Source: Aphrocallistes beatrix (lineage: Eukaryota; Porifera; Hexactinellida; Sceptrulophora; Aphrocallistidae). From it: a stretch of DNA of 64,000 nt. Shown here in pieces: positions 43,075 through 55,100 of this stretch (positions are counted from its first letter, which is position 1; every line of letters begins with the position of its first letter). The notes below the pieces were generated by a model, which was given only the letters and a program-made list of their open reading frames with translations, did no database searches and was not told the DNA's origin. The position numbers were made by a program, and so were the translations under genes. The stretch is taken from assembly GCA_963281255.1 (NCBI GenBank), contig OY725492.1, positions 1,530,213 to 1,594,212 on the forward strand. The letters are read 5' to 3'.

Positions 43075-43191
43075 ATAAATTAAACAAATTCCCAAAATAG
43101 GTTAGATTGAGTAACTTCAAGTGCCATAGGGCGACTCTGTGGACACGCAGTGTCCGCAAGCCGCACAGCGAAAGTAAGCGAAGCGCGCTTG
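43075..43191 (+). repeat. GC tip with type B body
   Basis: TAGGTTAGATTGAGTAACTT leads into the GGACACGCAGTGTCC hairpin and AAGCGAAGCGCGCTTG. The mirror image of 9058-9206. Confidence 0.75.
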
Positions 43192-43277
43192 TGTTCTAAT
43201 CATACCATTAGGATAGGCGAGCATTAAACATTCTTTCAAGATCTTGATTATATTTAAGAGATCAAAATGGGTCATGC

Positions 43278-44344
43278 CATAGCCTACTCTAATAATGCCT
43301 CACAGTAGACTGAAAATCATGGACTAGGGATGAAGTAATAGCCGAATGGATTAATACATGATTAGCCTGAAATCGTTAACCATGCAGAATAGGCATTAAG
43401 AAAGTATTACCAGCATATATAAACATGGTATCAAAGTACATATATCCGTTGGAAAAATTTCGATTAGTCATCATATCATTGCGCAACAGGTCATTCTAAG
43501 GACAATTTTAGCGATTTTCTAAGCTGTTTTAACCCTATTTCTAAATGCTATTAAGGTGTGATTTTTGTGTAGAACCAAGATTAGTACAAGATGATTTGAA
43601 AAATTTAGAAATTTTCAATGGAATGTTGTTACATTCCTACGTTGCTATGGTCAAGCATTTTGGTCAGTTTGGGCCATTTCATGCAAACTGTAATGATTAG
43701 AGCTCCAAATTTGATCGTGTTTGATAGGCAATGGACTACTTCCTATTAGGTGATAATACAACTTGAACTTCTAAATTCAACGAGTTTTGAGTTATGGGTT
43801 GATTTTAAGAATGTGACCAAAGCACTAAATTGTCGCATAACTCTGTAGTCTGTGAATTTAGAAGTCAAATTTGTATTATTACCTAATAGGAAGTAGCCAA
43901 TTGCTTATCAAATACGATCAAATTTGAAGACCTAGTTCTTACAGTTTGCAGGATATGGCTCAAACTGATCAAAATGCTTTACACTAGCAACGCAGGAATG
44001 TAACAACATTCCACTGAAAAATTATAAATTTTTCAGATCAACTCGTACTAATCTTAGTTCTAAACAAAAATTATACTTTAATAACATTTAGAAGTAGGCT
44101 TAAAACAGCTTAAAAAATTGACAAAATCCTCCATATAATGACCTGTTGCGCAATGATATGATGACTAATCGAAATTTTGACAACGGATATATGTACTTTG
44201 ATACCATGTTTATATATGTTCATAATACATTCTTAATGCCTATTCTACATGATTAACGATTTTAGGCTAATCGTGTATTAATCCATTCGGCTATTACCGC
44301 ATCCTTGGTTATTTTACTGTGAGGCATTATTAGAGTAGGCTATG
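43278..44344. mobile_element. 1,067-bp palindromic element, P-type ends, 7-bp duplication
   Basis: It begins CATAGCCTACTCTAATAATG, ends with the complement and is one long imperfect palindrome, with arms of about 500 bp around a short loop near 43,810. The target duplication GTCATGC is perfect (43271-43277, 44345-44351). The insertion point is the first base of the P-like element at 44351. Ends and target size match the P superfamily. No coding frame. Confidence 0.9.
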
Positions 44345-44350
44345 GTCATG

Positions 44351-46333
44351 CATAGCATTCTATACATAAGGCAATGGCAGTCACCAAAAACCAGTACAAT
44401 GGATTGCTTAGTATATTCAATCCTAAAACCGCTAAATTAATACTGTTATTATCAACTATATGATTATTACATATTTTGTGTTCATGGGTTGATTAAATAT
44501 TCATTTTGAAAATATAATGTAACCACAATATTTATATTTACTTCGCATACAACACTAGTGTATTACATTTACGTATTGTTTTATTGTATACCATTTCTAT
44601 TACTCATTTATAATGCCTCATCTGACAACACTAATTGCATGAGTTAATATTTGGACGAGATGTCTTGTGTCGCGCCTGGCTTTACTTCCAATTACAGAGG
44701 AGTAGAACACTACATGAAGTTTTTTAATTACCAAAAGATGGTGCTCTTCGTGAAAATGGTGTTGAGCCATTCCAAGACCTGTGAAGACTAACAAAACTAC
44801 AAGATTCCAAAGGTGAGTGGTTTGTTAAGACATAAGTAATGTAATTATTCTAGAATAATGAATATACTCCAGTTTTTAGAAACAATTGACTGAATTTAAA
44901 TATTACGAAAAAGTGTTTACCTTCCCCCAATTTAGTGAATCCAATCCTCGTTACTCCAAAAACATGTGCATAAGAACCTTATTTAATTTGGATAAATGCA
45001 ATTTATTTCAAAGTGCCCCTAATTAACATCGAAAGCCTGCTGGCTATTAGCTTGGAAAAGCTAAATATAAATTTGGCCCTTAAGGTTTCCCATGAGTCAA
45101 CTTCTGTCGAACAGTTAGCTTATAACATGTGTCGTAACTGTTTAACTGTAAGTCTCAGCACGTAACCGATTGTGATATAATGAATTAGTAGTAATTCCTA
45201 CACACACTACTTAACATTAAGAACATACCTATCTAGTACTAAATATGCTATTCACTCCCTGATAGGAAGCTCTATAAGGAACTACTATCTAGTTGAGTTA
45301 CCTAAGAACATTCTAGAATCCGTGCTGATAGATTCCTAATCAGTGTTACAACAACATGGAAAAAACATTGTGAGAACCAAACTGTTGAGTTCTCGAAATT
45401 CATCAATGATGTTCGGAAAATGTTCAATGTGAATTGGGTTGAGAAGACTAGTCATTTTAACGACGATGTATCTGCACCCTTTGTAGAAATTTTAAAACTT
45501 TATTCTGGCTCTTCCCATACTGATCTTATTCATTTGGCATGTGCTAATATGGAATTAGAACATTGTATACTTTGAGACATTTTGTACATGCAGTACGTCA
45601 CGGTGATACATTCTACCAAAGCTTTTTTCACTGTAGTTCATTATCTAATAAAGTTAAGACTTCTATATAATGCACTACCGTAGTATTGAAACATGATAAT
45701 AGTATACTTAACTTGCTAAATTCAAGAATTAATTTAATAATATTATTTGTTTATTTAGTCAACTTCATCATGCTGTAAAGGTACGAAATGTGTGACTATA
45801 TCCAGTTGGAAGGCCAGAGTGTGTGATTGTTCCTTATTACTCGTAGAAGTACATTGTTCCCTTATGACGTCTCAGGTCAAGTCTGTCTCTCAAGCGAAGT
45901 CAAATCTATATCTCAAGCTAAATCGAACCTATCTCAAGCCAAGTCAAAGTCTGTCTCAAACTAAGTCAAGTCAGTCTCAAGCTAAGTTAACTCTGTCTCA
46001 AGCTAAGTCAAGTCTGTCTCTCAAGCCAAGTCAAGCCATAGTCTGCCATCAAGAAGTAGAAGTCCGTCTTATTAGTACTTCTCGAAATCCAATGTTTATT
46101 TTGTATTTATGAGTTAATATTTATATTATGTCATATTTGTTTTCTCCGGAATAAAGATAATTACAAAGATAAAATATCTTGACAATTAATGGTCATATTT
46201 GTGAGTGGGGTCACTTAAAATACTTAATTAATCATATATAACGTATAAAGGATTAATGTAAATTTGAATATACTAAGCAATCCCTGGTCCAAAAAAATAG
46301 TGACTGCCATTGCCTTATGTATAGAATGCTATG
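44351..46333 (+). mobile_element. P-like element with THAP-like start and 34-bp TIRs
   Basis: The termini CATAGCATTCTATACATAAG (left) and its complement ending GAATGCTATG (right) are flanked by GGTCATG, counting the copy now displaced to 43270-43276 by the palindrome. P elements have about 31-bp TIRs beginning CAT and containing ACATAAGG, and 8-bp duplications. At 44660 a frame reads MSCVAPGFTSNYRG, a THAP-type zinc finger start with the second Cys changed to Phe. At about 45380-45575 an open stretch reads VEFSKFINDVRKMFNVNWVE and SHTDLIHLACANMELEHCIL. The rest is decayed. A tandem array of CAAGTCTGTCTCAAGCTAAG lies at 45880-46045. Confidence 0.75.
45880..46045. repeat. 21-bp tandem array within the P-like element
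   Basis: About eight units of CAAGTCTGTCTCAAGCTAAG(T). The other copy has only about three (22275-22335), so the array expanded or shrank after the copies separated. Confidence 0.85.
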
Positions 46334-46339
46334 GGTCAT

Positions 46340-46757
46340 GATACCATTTTTCAAAGTACAGTATATGTTGGTAGTAATTTTGAATAAAGTGATGATTTTG
46401 TCCGGTTTGAGGTACACCTGGTGATGATATTCCATAGAAACTTAATTGGATATAGAGATATATTAAATTATTAGTTATAGTGATAATTTGGCCAAAATTG
46501 CCCTGTTTTCGGCATTATCACTATAGCCAATATTTACTGTAGTATTATCAAGATATATAAAACCGCTGTTTCCGCATTTTATGGCCGCTAAAGTTAAGCT
46601 CAAACACATTAGTAATGGCATTTCAACAAGCCGATAGAGCGAAAATACTGTTTCAAGCTATTCGCAGTCAGCTTAAAGAAACATTAGCCATATGTTAAAA
46701 CAGATTAATAAAATGAATGAATGAAATTCGATTTAAAAATAACTGAAAATAACATAC
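46340..46757. other. Remaining intron 4 sequence
   Basis: A small hairpin, GTTATAGTGATAATTTGGCC facing GGCATTATCACTATAGCC (46473-46527), is the only structure that I see. Confidence 0.5.
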
Positions 46758-46939
46758 ATCAAATTGTTGTGAATTTGCTGGATTCAGGCTCATATAGATA
46801 AAGTCGTGCAGATATGGTAGAATGATTTGGCTATCTTGCTCTTTGTCATTAAGGTCGAAGATTCGACAAATCAAATTTCCCAAATCTGAGCTTTTAAATA
46901 TACTCTCAATATGTTCAGAAACTGATCCTGTGAAATTGT
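46758..46939 (-). CDS. RNF213-like: RNF213-like gene, exon 4
   Basis: Acceptor ...GTTTTTAG, donor GTATGT (46757). It encodes NFTGSVSEHIESIFKSSDLG and LPYLHDFIYMSLNPANSQQF. Phase 2 at the start, 0 at the end. It is followed by the 5.1-kb transposon-filled intron. Confidence 0.8.
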
Positions 46940-47250
46940 CTAAAAACAATTAAACAAAATAAATATAAACTCTGCTTAATTAAAATTATTGATAATTACA
47001 TTTTTGTACTCAATCAAGAGCTTTTTTGGAATTTATGGTTCTTAAAGAGAAAGGTTTCCACCAATTCTGACTATTTTCCTTTCAAATCACCAATAATTAC
47101 AAAAACGGCGGAGTAACATCGTGTAACTTTTTCTTTATCAATAAAAATGGCAAGATGATGTTCGCAGTTATACGTTTGGTCATACATTTATAAGAGAATA
47201 TTATGCTTAAGTTTAGCCTATAAAATTGGATGTTGGCCGAACTTAATTAC

Positions 47251-47736
47251 CTTGGAGTCGCGTTGATTGTTGGTTCAATTCGTTTAACTTCTGATAAATG
47301 AGCCAAGAAAAAGGGAACTGAGCTTGGAAAAAAATATTTCCAGCTCCATCACTAATTACAGGAACTCGAAGACGAGGAAGCAAGGTTTTGTAGGAAAGAA
47401 AATCCTGATACTTCAACATTAGTATTCTCTCATCACTAAATATCTCGTACCACAAAGAATACAAGTTAGGTTGTGACCTAGAATCAAGATTCATACACAA
47501 TTCTAGATTTCCATTCCTATCCATTAATGCTATCAGTTCAGAGATAAGAGGAGTAATTATCTTGTTGATGTACAGAATGATAGCTTTTCGGAAAGTCCCA
47601 GAAGATTGAATATCCTGTCCAGAGCAAGCAATTAGGTGAAGCCAATCGGTGATCTCCCCACAATATTCTAGTGAATACTCAATCCGTTCTTGAAGAAACA
47701 ATGTTAATCTGGAACAAAACGTTTGAAAGAAACGAT
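47251..47736 (-). CDS. RNF213-like: RNF213-like gene, exon 3
   Basis: The acceptor CTAATTTTTAG at 47737 is the one that keeps phase with exon 2. The nearer TTTTGTTCCAG would not. Donor GTAATT at 47250. It encodes RLTLFLQERIEYSLEYCGEI and FRKAIILYINKIITPLISEL, then ALMDRNGNLELC and LWYEIFSDERIL. The IDRDGNLEL / W..IFSD pairing is characteristic of RNF213 after its AAA+ core. Confidence 0.8.
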
Positions 47737-47784
47737 CTAAAAATTAGTTAAAAAATTAATTATACCTACGCATATTATAATACA

Positions 47785-47872
47785 CAAGCGCGCTTTGTTT
47801 GCTTGCGCTGCGCGGCTGGCGGACACTTTGTGTTCGCCAGAGGCGCCCTGCGGGCGCCTGGGATCACACAGA
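47785..47872 (-). repeat. GC tip in intron 2 of the RNF213-like gene
   Basis: CAAGCGCGCTTTGTTTGCTT, the GGCGGACACTTTGTGTTCGCC hairpin (split) and GGCGCCCTGCGGGCGCC. No body is attached. Confidence 0.8.
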
Positions 47873-48287
47873 TAAAACTTATAAACTAAAATTGCTTAGA
47901 TAAAATAAATTATGGCTGTAACTCCCGAAGTGATTTGATAAATGGAGAAAGGAAATCATATGTTGAAAACCATCGTTATGAGAGAAAGCAAAATAAACGT
48001 CGGTCGACAGACCAATAGTGCAGCTTCAGTGAGAACTCACTTTTAGCTTAAAATAAGAATTATTTCAAAAGGTGTAAAATATGTAGATATCAATATATTA
48101 ATAACTCATAAAATATACACATTATTACTTTGAAAGTGCAAAAAACTGATTCTATATTGTGAAATTCCCTACATTAGTCGTTGGGATCTTACTTATCTTT
48201 AATCGATTAAAATTCGATTAAAGTATTTTATTGGACGTAAAACTGCTCAAACATCAATAAAAACTACAAAAGAAGAAAAGTACATAC

Positions 48288-48453
48288 CACTATCGCTGAT
48301 ATTATCCAAAAGCATGAACAGTTGATGCATTCTTATTAAAGTTCGTTCTTCGCTACCATTTCTATCGTCTAATCTTGAGACTGCAGACTGGATGCAATCT
48401 TTTAACCTTATCCTCTGGCAGCTAATCGTAGGAGGTGAAGTGTCACCACATTC
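48288..48453 (-). CDS. RNF213-like: RNF213-like gene, exon 2
   Basis: Acceptor ATTTGATCTAG, donor GTATGT (48287). It encodes ECGDTSPPTISCQRIRLKDC, QSAVSRLDDR and MHQLFMLLDNISDS, matching the 'cvQaAvs.L' helix that follows the AAA+ core in RNF213. Confidence 0.8.
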
Positions 48454-49192
48454 CTAGATCAAATAAATTTAAACCTGCAGAGGAATGGAATATGTATCTA
48501 AAATATTTTAAAGAATTATGACATGCCATTACGATGAACATCTTAAAAAGCAATACTTGTATATAAACTGAATAAAGGAATAATGCTAAAAAGTTGGCTC
48601 AATTGGAGTCATTTTTTAAAACCATTACAGCTATGAATTCAAGATTTATTCCGTAAAAAAGTGTAATTCAAAACTTAAATATTGAAAATATTTTCAAAAT
48701 ATATTCAAATATTTTCAAAAACAATGAGCAAATATACAGTACAATAGAGGTGAATGCTGTTTTGGTTATATCAATTCATCGAAGTGATATTTAATTGTCC
48801 ACACATAAATATACATATCAATGTATATCACTTGGAATCGGCGAAATGTGTCGTTAAAGTCTCATTGAACTGATATGAACATATATTATTCGTGCTGTAA
48901 AAAAATACTATAAAAGTAGATGATAATTATGAAATCAGGAAATAAATCAAAATATAAACATTCGATTCATTTGTTACCCAACTTTGGGTGATAGTGAAGT
49001 CATGGAAAGGTTCGGAATCGAAACTTAAAATTTACGATCCGATCCCGATCCGAGTTTAAAAGTGGATCGCGATCCTGCTCAGATTAAAAAAAAGATCGCG
49101 AATTAAATATATTTTAATTATTTTTCAATAAATGGGAGACAATTCATATTTGCACCGATAGAATTTGATTAATAAATTACTTGAATGCTCAC
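48454..49192. other. Intron 1 of the RNF213-like gene
   Basis: Bounded by GTGAGC and ...TTTGATCTAG. AT-rich. A GATCCGATCC / GGATCGCGATCC motif cluster lies at 49010-49110. No insertion recognised. Confidence 0.6.
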
Positions 49193-52100
49193 CATTTCAT
49201 CTTCTTGTACTCTAGCAAATAAATCGTGAATCTGAGTGCCAAATAAATTGGAGATGGGTGGTAGCTCTTGGCAGTCTAGAGGACAAATATCGTCGATGTG
49301 TACTGAGGTCCAGTCTCTCCCACAATAACTTGCAAACTGACTCCCACATACCTCTCTCTTTAGCTGCACTAGGAAAATAACATATACTTGATATTCAAGT
49401 AGATTCTTCTGTTCCTCCCACTCTTTCAGTTCTTCAATTATTTTATAGCGAGTACAAGCAATCAATTTTGAATTGTCTGCTCCTTTATCACTTTGCACTA
49501 GCAATACAATTTTATCACTTTGTTTCACTCGATCAGTCTGTGACTCTACCAACAAGAATTTCTGAATTTCCTTACTAAATTGTTGCTCAGTTTGAAATTG
49601 CTGGAGAGAAAGACATTTGATATAATCAAAATTGTGGCACAGCAGCTCTTTCAGCTGAAGAACATCTCTATCCGTCAGTAGTCTCGAGTAGGTAGTAGCT
49701 AATGTTAGATGAGGCTTTTTATTCTCACAAATAGTCTCCAAGGCATGTCTCAAGTATTCCTCAAGACTGCCTAGATGAAGCTTGAAATATTCATTCAAAA
49801 ATGGTTCATAATACTGTGTGAGTTGACTGCCCTTCAAACGTAACACAGCATCTATTGTGGCCATCTTCAGTAAGATAGTCTGACTCCTCTCTAAAACTGC
49901 TTGGGTGTCCAGACAGCTATCTAGGTCTGCTTCTGCAACATATGGGTACATTTCTTTTATAACTTGAAAGACAATCGAGCAAGGTGTATCTGAATGGTAA
50001 CCAATAAAACAGTCTCCTTCAGAGAAAATATGGTTTTTAAGCCCTATAGCAGGAGGATTAACAATTGTTGAAAAGTTTCTAGCCCATTCTGCTAATTGCG
50101 AGGATATACCTTTGCCTTGATCGGATAGTATGCTGGACATGGTAAGAAAGTGTTTCTCAAGGCGATTGATGAGTGGAGTTGGAAATTTCGCATATACTGT
50201 TTCAGTATTAGCTATTACTATAAGCTTGAAATCTTCATGTACTCGGGATTTCATTCTATGAGTACCCAAACCAAGGTCAACCCATCTCTGTCCAAATATT
50301 TCCATGTAGTATTGATTGAGCGCATCATACAAACTCTCGTATAAATTCTCCAAGTTTAAGAGGATCACTTTTTTACCAGATTCCATACAAATCTTAATCT
50401 TATTAATATTTCTACACACTGTGGAATACTCTTTATCTTGAGGAAAGCTTGATCCAAATATCACAGAAACATTAGAGGTGTCATTTTTAGGCCACATTCT
50501 CTCTGAATTCAAGAGAATATCAAGAGCGGCGTAATTTTCAGTCAAAAGCAAAAGATACCTAGTTTCTCCATGGAAAGTGCGATTAAAATTTGATAAGTTT
50601 GCTTCAATCAAATCGAGTGGTGAGCAATCAGGACCTTTCTGATCAATATTTTCAGGAAGTATCAGTGTCTTATTAAAAAATTCGACAGGATTTATGTGAG
50701 TAATTCCACCAAAGTTTCTCAGTATTGCATGCTCTAAGATTCGATAAGTAATTTGTGATTTAAAGCTATCACACAAGAATGCAAGCATCTTTATTAGACT
50801 ATAGAAATCTCTCAAACCAAAATAATGTTTTGAAGCTGTATTGTCATTAGATTTCGTGTAGTTGGGACAGGTTGAGGAGAGTTTTTTATAAGCTTTCGCT
50901 AACTCAGGAATGGAATTAATCAGACTTGTGTGAAATAGACTCTCACCATTTCGCAGAATACCCTTTGCACTAGAGACCAATTCACTAATATCGGGATCAC
51001 TCCTACTGACCATTATCCCGCGATTCATCTTAGCAGGATCTAATGCCCAGTTAGATATTCCTATAAAAGCCACACGACTATTATCATTTCCATTTTCAAC
51101 CGCGCGTATAGCATCACTAGGAGATGCGTGAGGATCCGCAGAACAATTCGAATCTCCTCCAAACTCTGAGTGGGATTCTTCTGCTATGTAATTGCCATCT
51201 TCAAGCAAGGGATGGAGGACTTTAAGAGGAAGTTGGGGAGAATCCTCTGCTAAACCAACTTCATCAAGAACAACACAAGAAACGAATTTGTTCGAATCTT
51301 TACCTCTCTGGAAAGATCTACAGTTCCTGAAAACACCTATAATCCCGTCTGCAGTTGACAATTGGCTGCATTGGTAAGACATAATCTGCACTTCTTTGAA
51401 GTTTTTCAGAATGCTATTATCTGGGCAACTTTCTCCTAGCATATTATTCGAAATAATGGTTTTAGCAAGAGATTTCGAGCTTCCAGGTTTTCCAATCACG
51501 AAGAGTGGTATTTTGAGTTCGATACAAACAAACATCATGAAAACATTTTCTTTCAAAGCTATGTTTTTCGCAATATGTTCACCAACGACCATTGAATTAA
51601 TAACATTTTCTTGACACTCATTTACAAGAATGTGAATTTCTTTAGGGTCATTTAAAGGAGAAAGTGGCGGTAAGAATTTTGAAAAAATAAATTCATCAAA
51701 TTCCCTTCTAATTTCAAGTTTCGCACGATAGCAAACAGCTAATGCAAGAATAAGACAGTCAGTGAGGTCATGTGAAAAATGGTAGGATTTTGAAGTGTCT
51801 TTAATCCAACTTGTGTGAGAATGTTCAGAAGATATTGAAGGAATAACGCTGGAGTGTTTATTTGGTGTATGAATCTTTCCTGTTAGGATATTCGAACTTT
51901 TGGAAGGAGATCTATGTTTAGAAGAGTGATGCGGAGGATACGGATGTGATCTGTGTTTGGAGACATGTTTTGAACTAGATGGTAAAACTGAATGTTGAGG
52001 AGAATCAACTAATTCCGTAGTTTTAGTAGCTTTTCTTGGAAAAAGATAGTTGCGATTTCTATAGAACCAAATCAAAACTCTCATCGCCCTCTCGATGTCT

Positions 52101-55100
52101 CTCAGACTTACAAAACTGCATTCGTCCTTGCGAGTTCGCATGTAGTTCTGAGCACTTGCCAGAACCTCTGTTATCGCATCCACTACGTCATGACCTGCTG
52201 CAATGGGACTATTGCGATCTTTTAAATGTTTATCTACAATCTCACGAGTGTATGTCCTCTCAATGGTATTGCTCAGCTGACCGAAATCCCAAACCAGAGG
52301 CCGCAGGCTAGCAGGAAGTTCCATTACTCGATACACCAATTCTCGGAGAGGAATGTCCCCCAGTCTGTCTGTAGTCTTACTCGCCTCTGTAAAGAAACCG
52401 AGACCAGCAGAACTCAGTTTTTTCAGCATCTCAGTCGAGTGTTTACGGTACGGGTTACAGGCAGCAATAAACTGGAGTCCTATGTCAGTACGGATCTTCC
52501 TCCCATACATCCTCTTATCACACATGATCTCTTTGATTAGACCGATAGCAGGACTCGTGTTAGCTTCATCGAAAAAGAGAACTGTGTCAATATTATGTTC
52601 TCGCCAATTACTTGCAGCCAACTCCTCAGCTTCCTTAACTTTAACTTTAACATCCTCTTCTGTAGTTCCTCCGTGGACTTTCAAGATTAACATGTTTCTC
52701 TCTCCAGTCAGCGGACCTTGCAAATCACACATATACTGAATGAGTCTGGTCTTACCGCACCCCGTCTCCCCCATGATAACTACAGGGATGTTGCATCTGA
52801 AACGCATCAAAATAGCCAAAATCTTCCGTACATTGTCAAGAGTTAGCACATAACCAGGATCTGGATCACTCAGCCATTCTATGCCCATTACCTTGGCAAT
52901 CTTCCATAGCTTTGCATATTTATCAAGTGTGTAGTAGTTCTCTCGAAGGTCAACTTTGTTTTGAGTCAACAAAGCTATTAAATGTTGGGGCATGATGCTA
53001 TTTTGTATTATCACTCCAGGTCTGTCTGGGTCAATGAGATGACCAACTTCTGATATGTGAAACCCCAAAAATGTCATTGTCTGTTTATCTGGGTTAAAAA
53101 ATATATATGGATGACAATTCTCTTCCCATCTTCTTTTCTTTGCAATTTCGTACCTCTCTAGAATGCTACTACCTGCAGTGTCAGGTTCAGAAACAGAAAA
53201 TGACGTAGCGAAATCACGGGACATAGTTATCATAAATCTAACCACAAAAGATTTAAATCCTTTCCAATCATTACCCATTAATCCGGGAATGCAATAATGA
53301 GAATGCTCACAATCTTCTAACTGTCTGTTAAGGAAAGAAACGAAATTTCTAACTTCTGCCCATGAAGGATTGGGGACATCACAATATTTCAAGATTATTT
53401 TGAGCGCTTGATTTCGGTGTATACGCATTTGGGAATCATGGATATCGAATGAAATCGTGTCCATATCGCCACCAGTATCCAGCATGCTGAGGTAGAGGGC
53501 AACGCGCTGAAACGGTTCCTGCTTTAATTCTTTCAATTTATTTTCTTGAAAACGTGAAGTTGTATGTTTATCGAATTGGTATGGTTGAGTGCATTCACTT
53601 TTCGGGAATAAAGAAATAAAGTTCGCTAGAGATGTCTGCACAGTAGTGTCAACAGTCATTTCTAATACGTAATAATCCTGAGGTCTGCAGTGCCACAACT
53701 CACCAGTTCCTTTGCAAATACTCCCTAAAACGAGTAATTTGAACAGAATGGGCTCTAAACCTAACTGTACAGTGGAATTTATATCCACATGGAACAGGAA
53801 TCCGTGTTCCGCAGAGCTCACATGCTTCCTCAACAACTCTGTAGTCAGTTGTTCTTCTGAGGCCTGCTTGCCGTGTAGGGCTACAGTCACGGCAGCTTCC
53901 TCTCTCTCCTTCTCGCTCACCACACCATCACTCAACATGTTAGACACGAGGTTACTCACGTACAAAGACTTACCTGCCCCTACACTCTCAGACACTACTA
54001 GCCTCACCCTAGACCTCGCTGCGTCTACAAACCAGACGGGGTCGTAAACTCTAGATGCCAAAAAATTGTGAGATTTAAATCTCTCCAATAAATAGGCATT
54101 AACATCCTTAAGTTTGGGAGTAAAGAGAATTGGGATTTTAAAGTTCTCAAAAGCTGCTGCCATGTATGACTGCTCTTCCAACTCTTCTGAGCAAATTAAC
54201 ACAAGTTTGTAGTTAGAACTAGAATCAAATTTCTGTTTAAAATTCCAAAACAAATTTGCGGAATGAACAGCTACCTCATATCTCAGATTCTCTATACTGA
54301 CTAGGCAGAATATGCATCTGTCATTTACATCTGACTTTAATAATGCTCGTCTCCAGAATATTTCGATTTCTTCAATCTCAGTTAGAGCCGTACAAATCAA
54401 AACTTCATGGTAAGACGGGAGGAGTTGCACGTCTTCCAGACTGTAGAGATGGATAACATACGAATAGAGGCTGCAATTGGGGACTAAAACGAGGTTGGGT
54501 TGAGATTCTTTCATAGTGGGAGGTAGTACCCTTTCTTTCCTGGAACATAAAGGGGCATGCATATGCAGACATTTGAGAAATTCACCAAGCTGATGGAGAT
54601 CTGTTAAGTCAGCTCCAGATCGGAAAATATTTCCAGAATTATATCGGTTCGCTATGGTAACGCTAGATAAAGGCCTGGGATCCTTTACAGGAGTAACATC
54701 CATTGAATCGTCATTTTCACCTCCTTGGTTATTCTCTAGGCACCACTGAACCAAATTTTGCTCTACAACAGTACCATGCTCAGCTTTTAGTGCCCGAATA
54801 CCTCGTATAACTACTTCGAGAGGTAGGCCGCAGTCCTGATGAATATTTTCAACCAATTCCTTTTCATTTTTGGTAAATTCATCTGGGATTTTGTCTTCAC
54901 CTGTGTTGGCTTTGCTAATAGTTGGAGTTTTTGATTTAGCTTTGAAAACTTTTTTGTAAGCGAAAGGAGAGAGAGAATGTGATTGCTTAGAAGGAAAACT
55001 AGCCTCTTGCACTATCTCTGCGCTCTTTAAAGCGCGAATTATATCCTCTCTCTTCAGTTCATTATTTAACAATGAAAGTAAATGGTTTAGTTGCTCTACA

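Noticed and set aside
47702-47711. Splice acceptor TTTTGTTCCAG for exon 3
   Set aside because: With the strong GTATGT donor of exon 2 it would give an immediate TAA; the upstream CTAATTTTTAG keeps the frame.
52036-54047. Plus-strand frames opposite the AAA+ core
   Set aside because: Shadows of the RNF213-like exon with no homology of their own.
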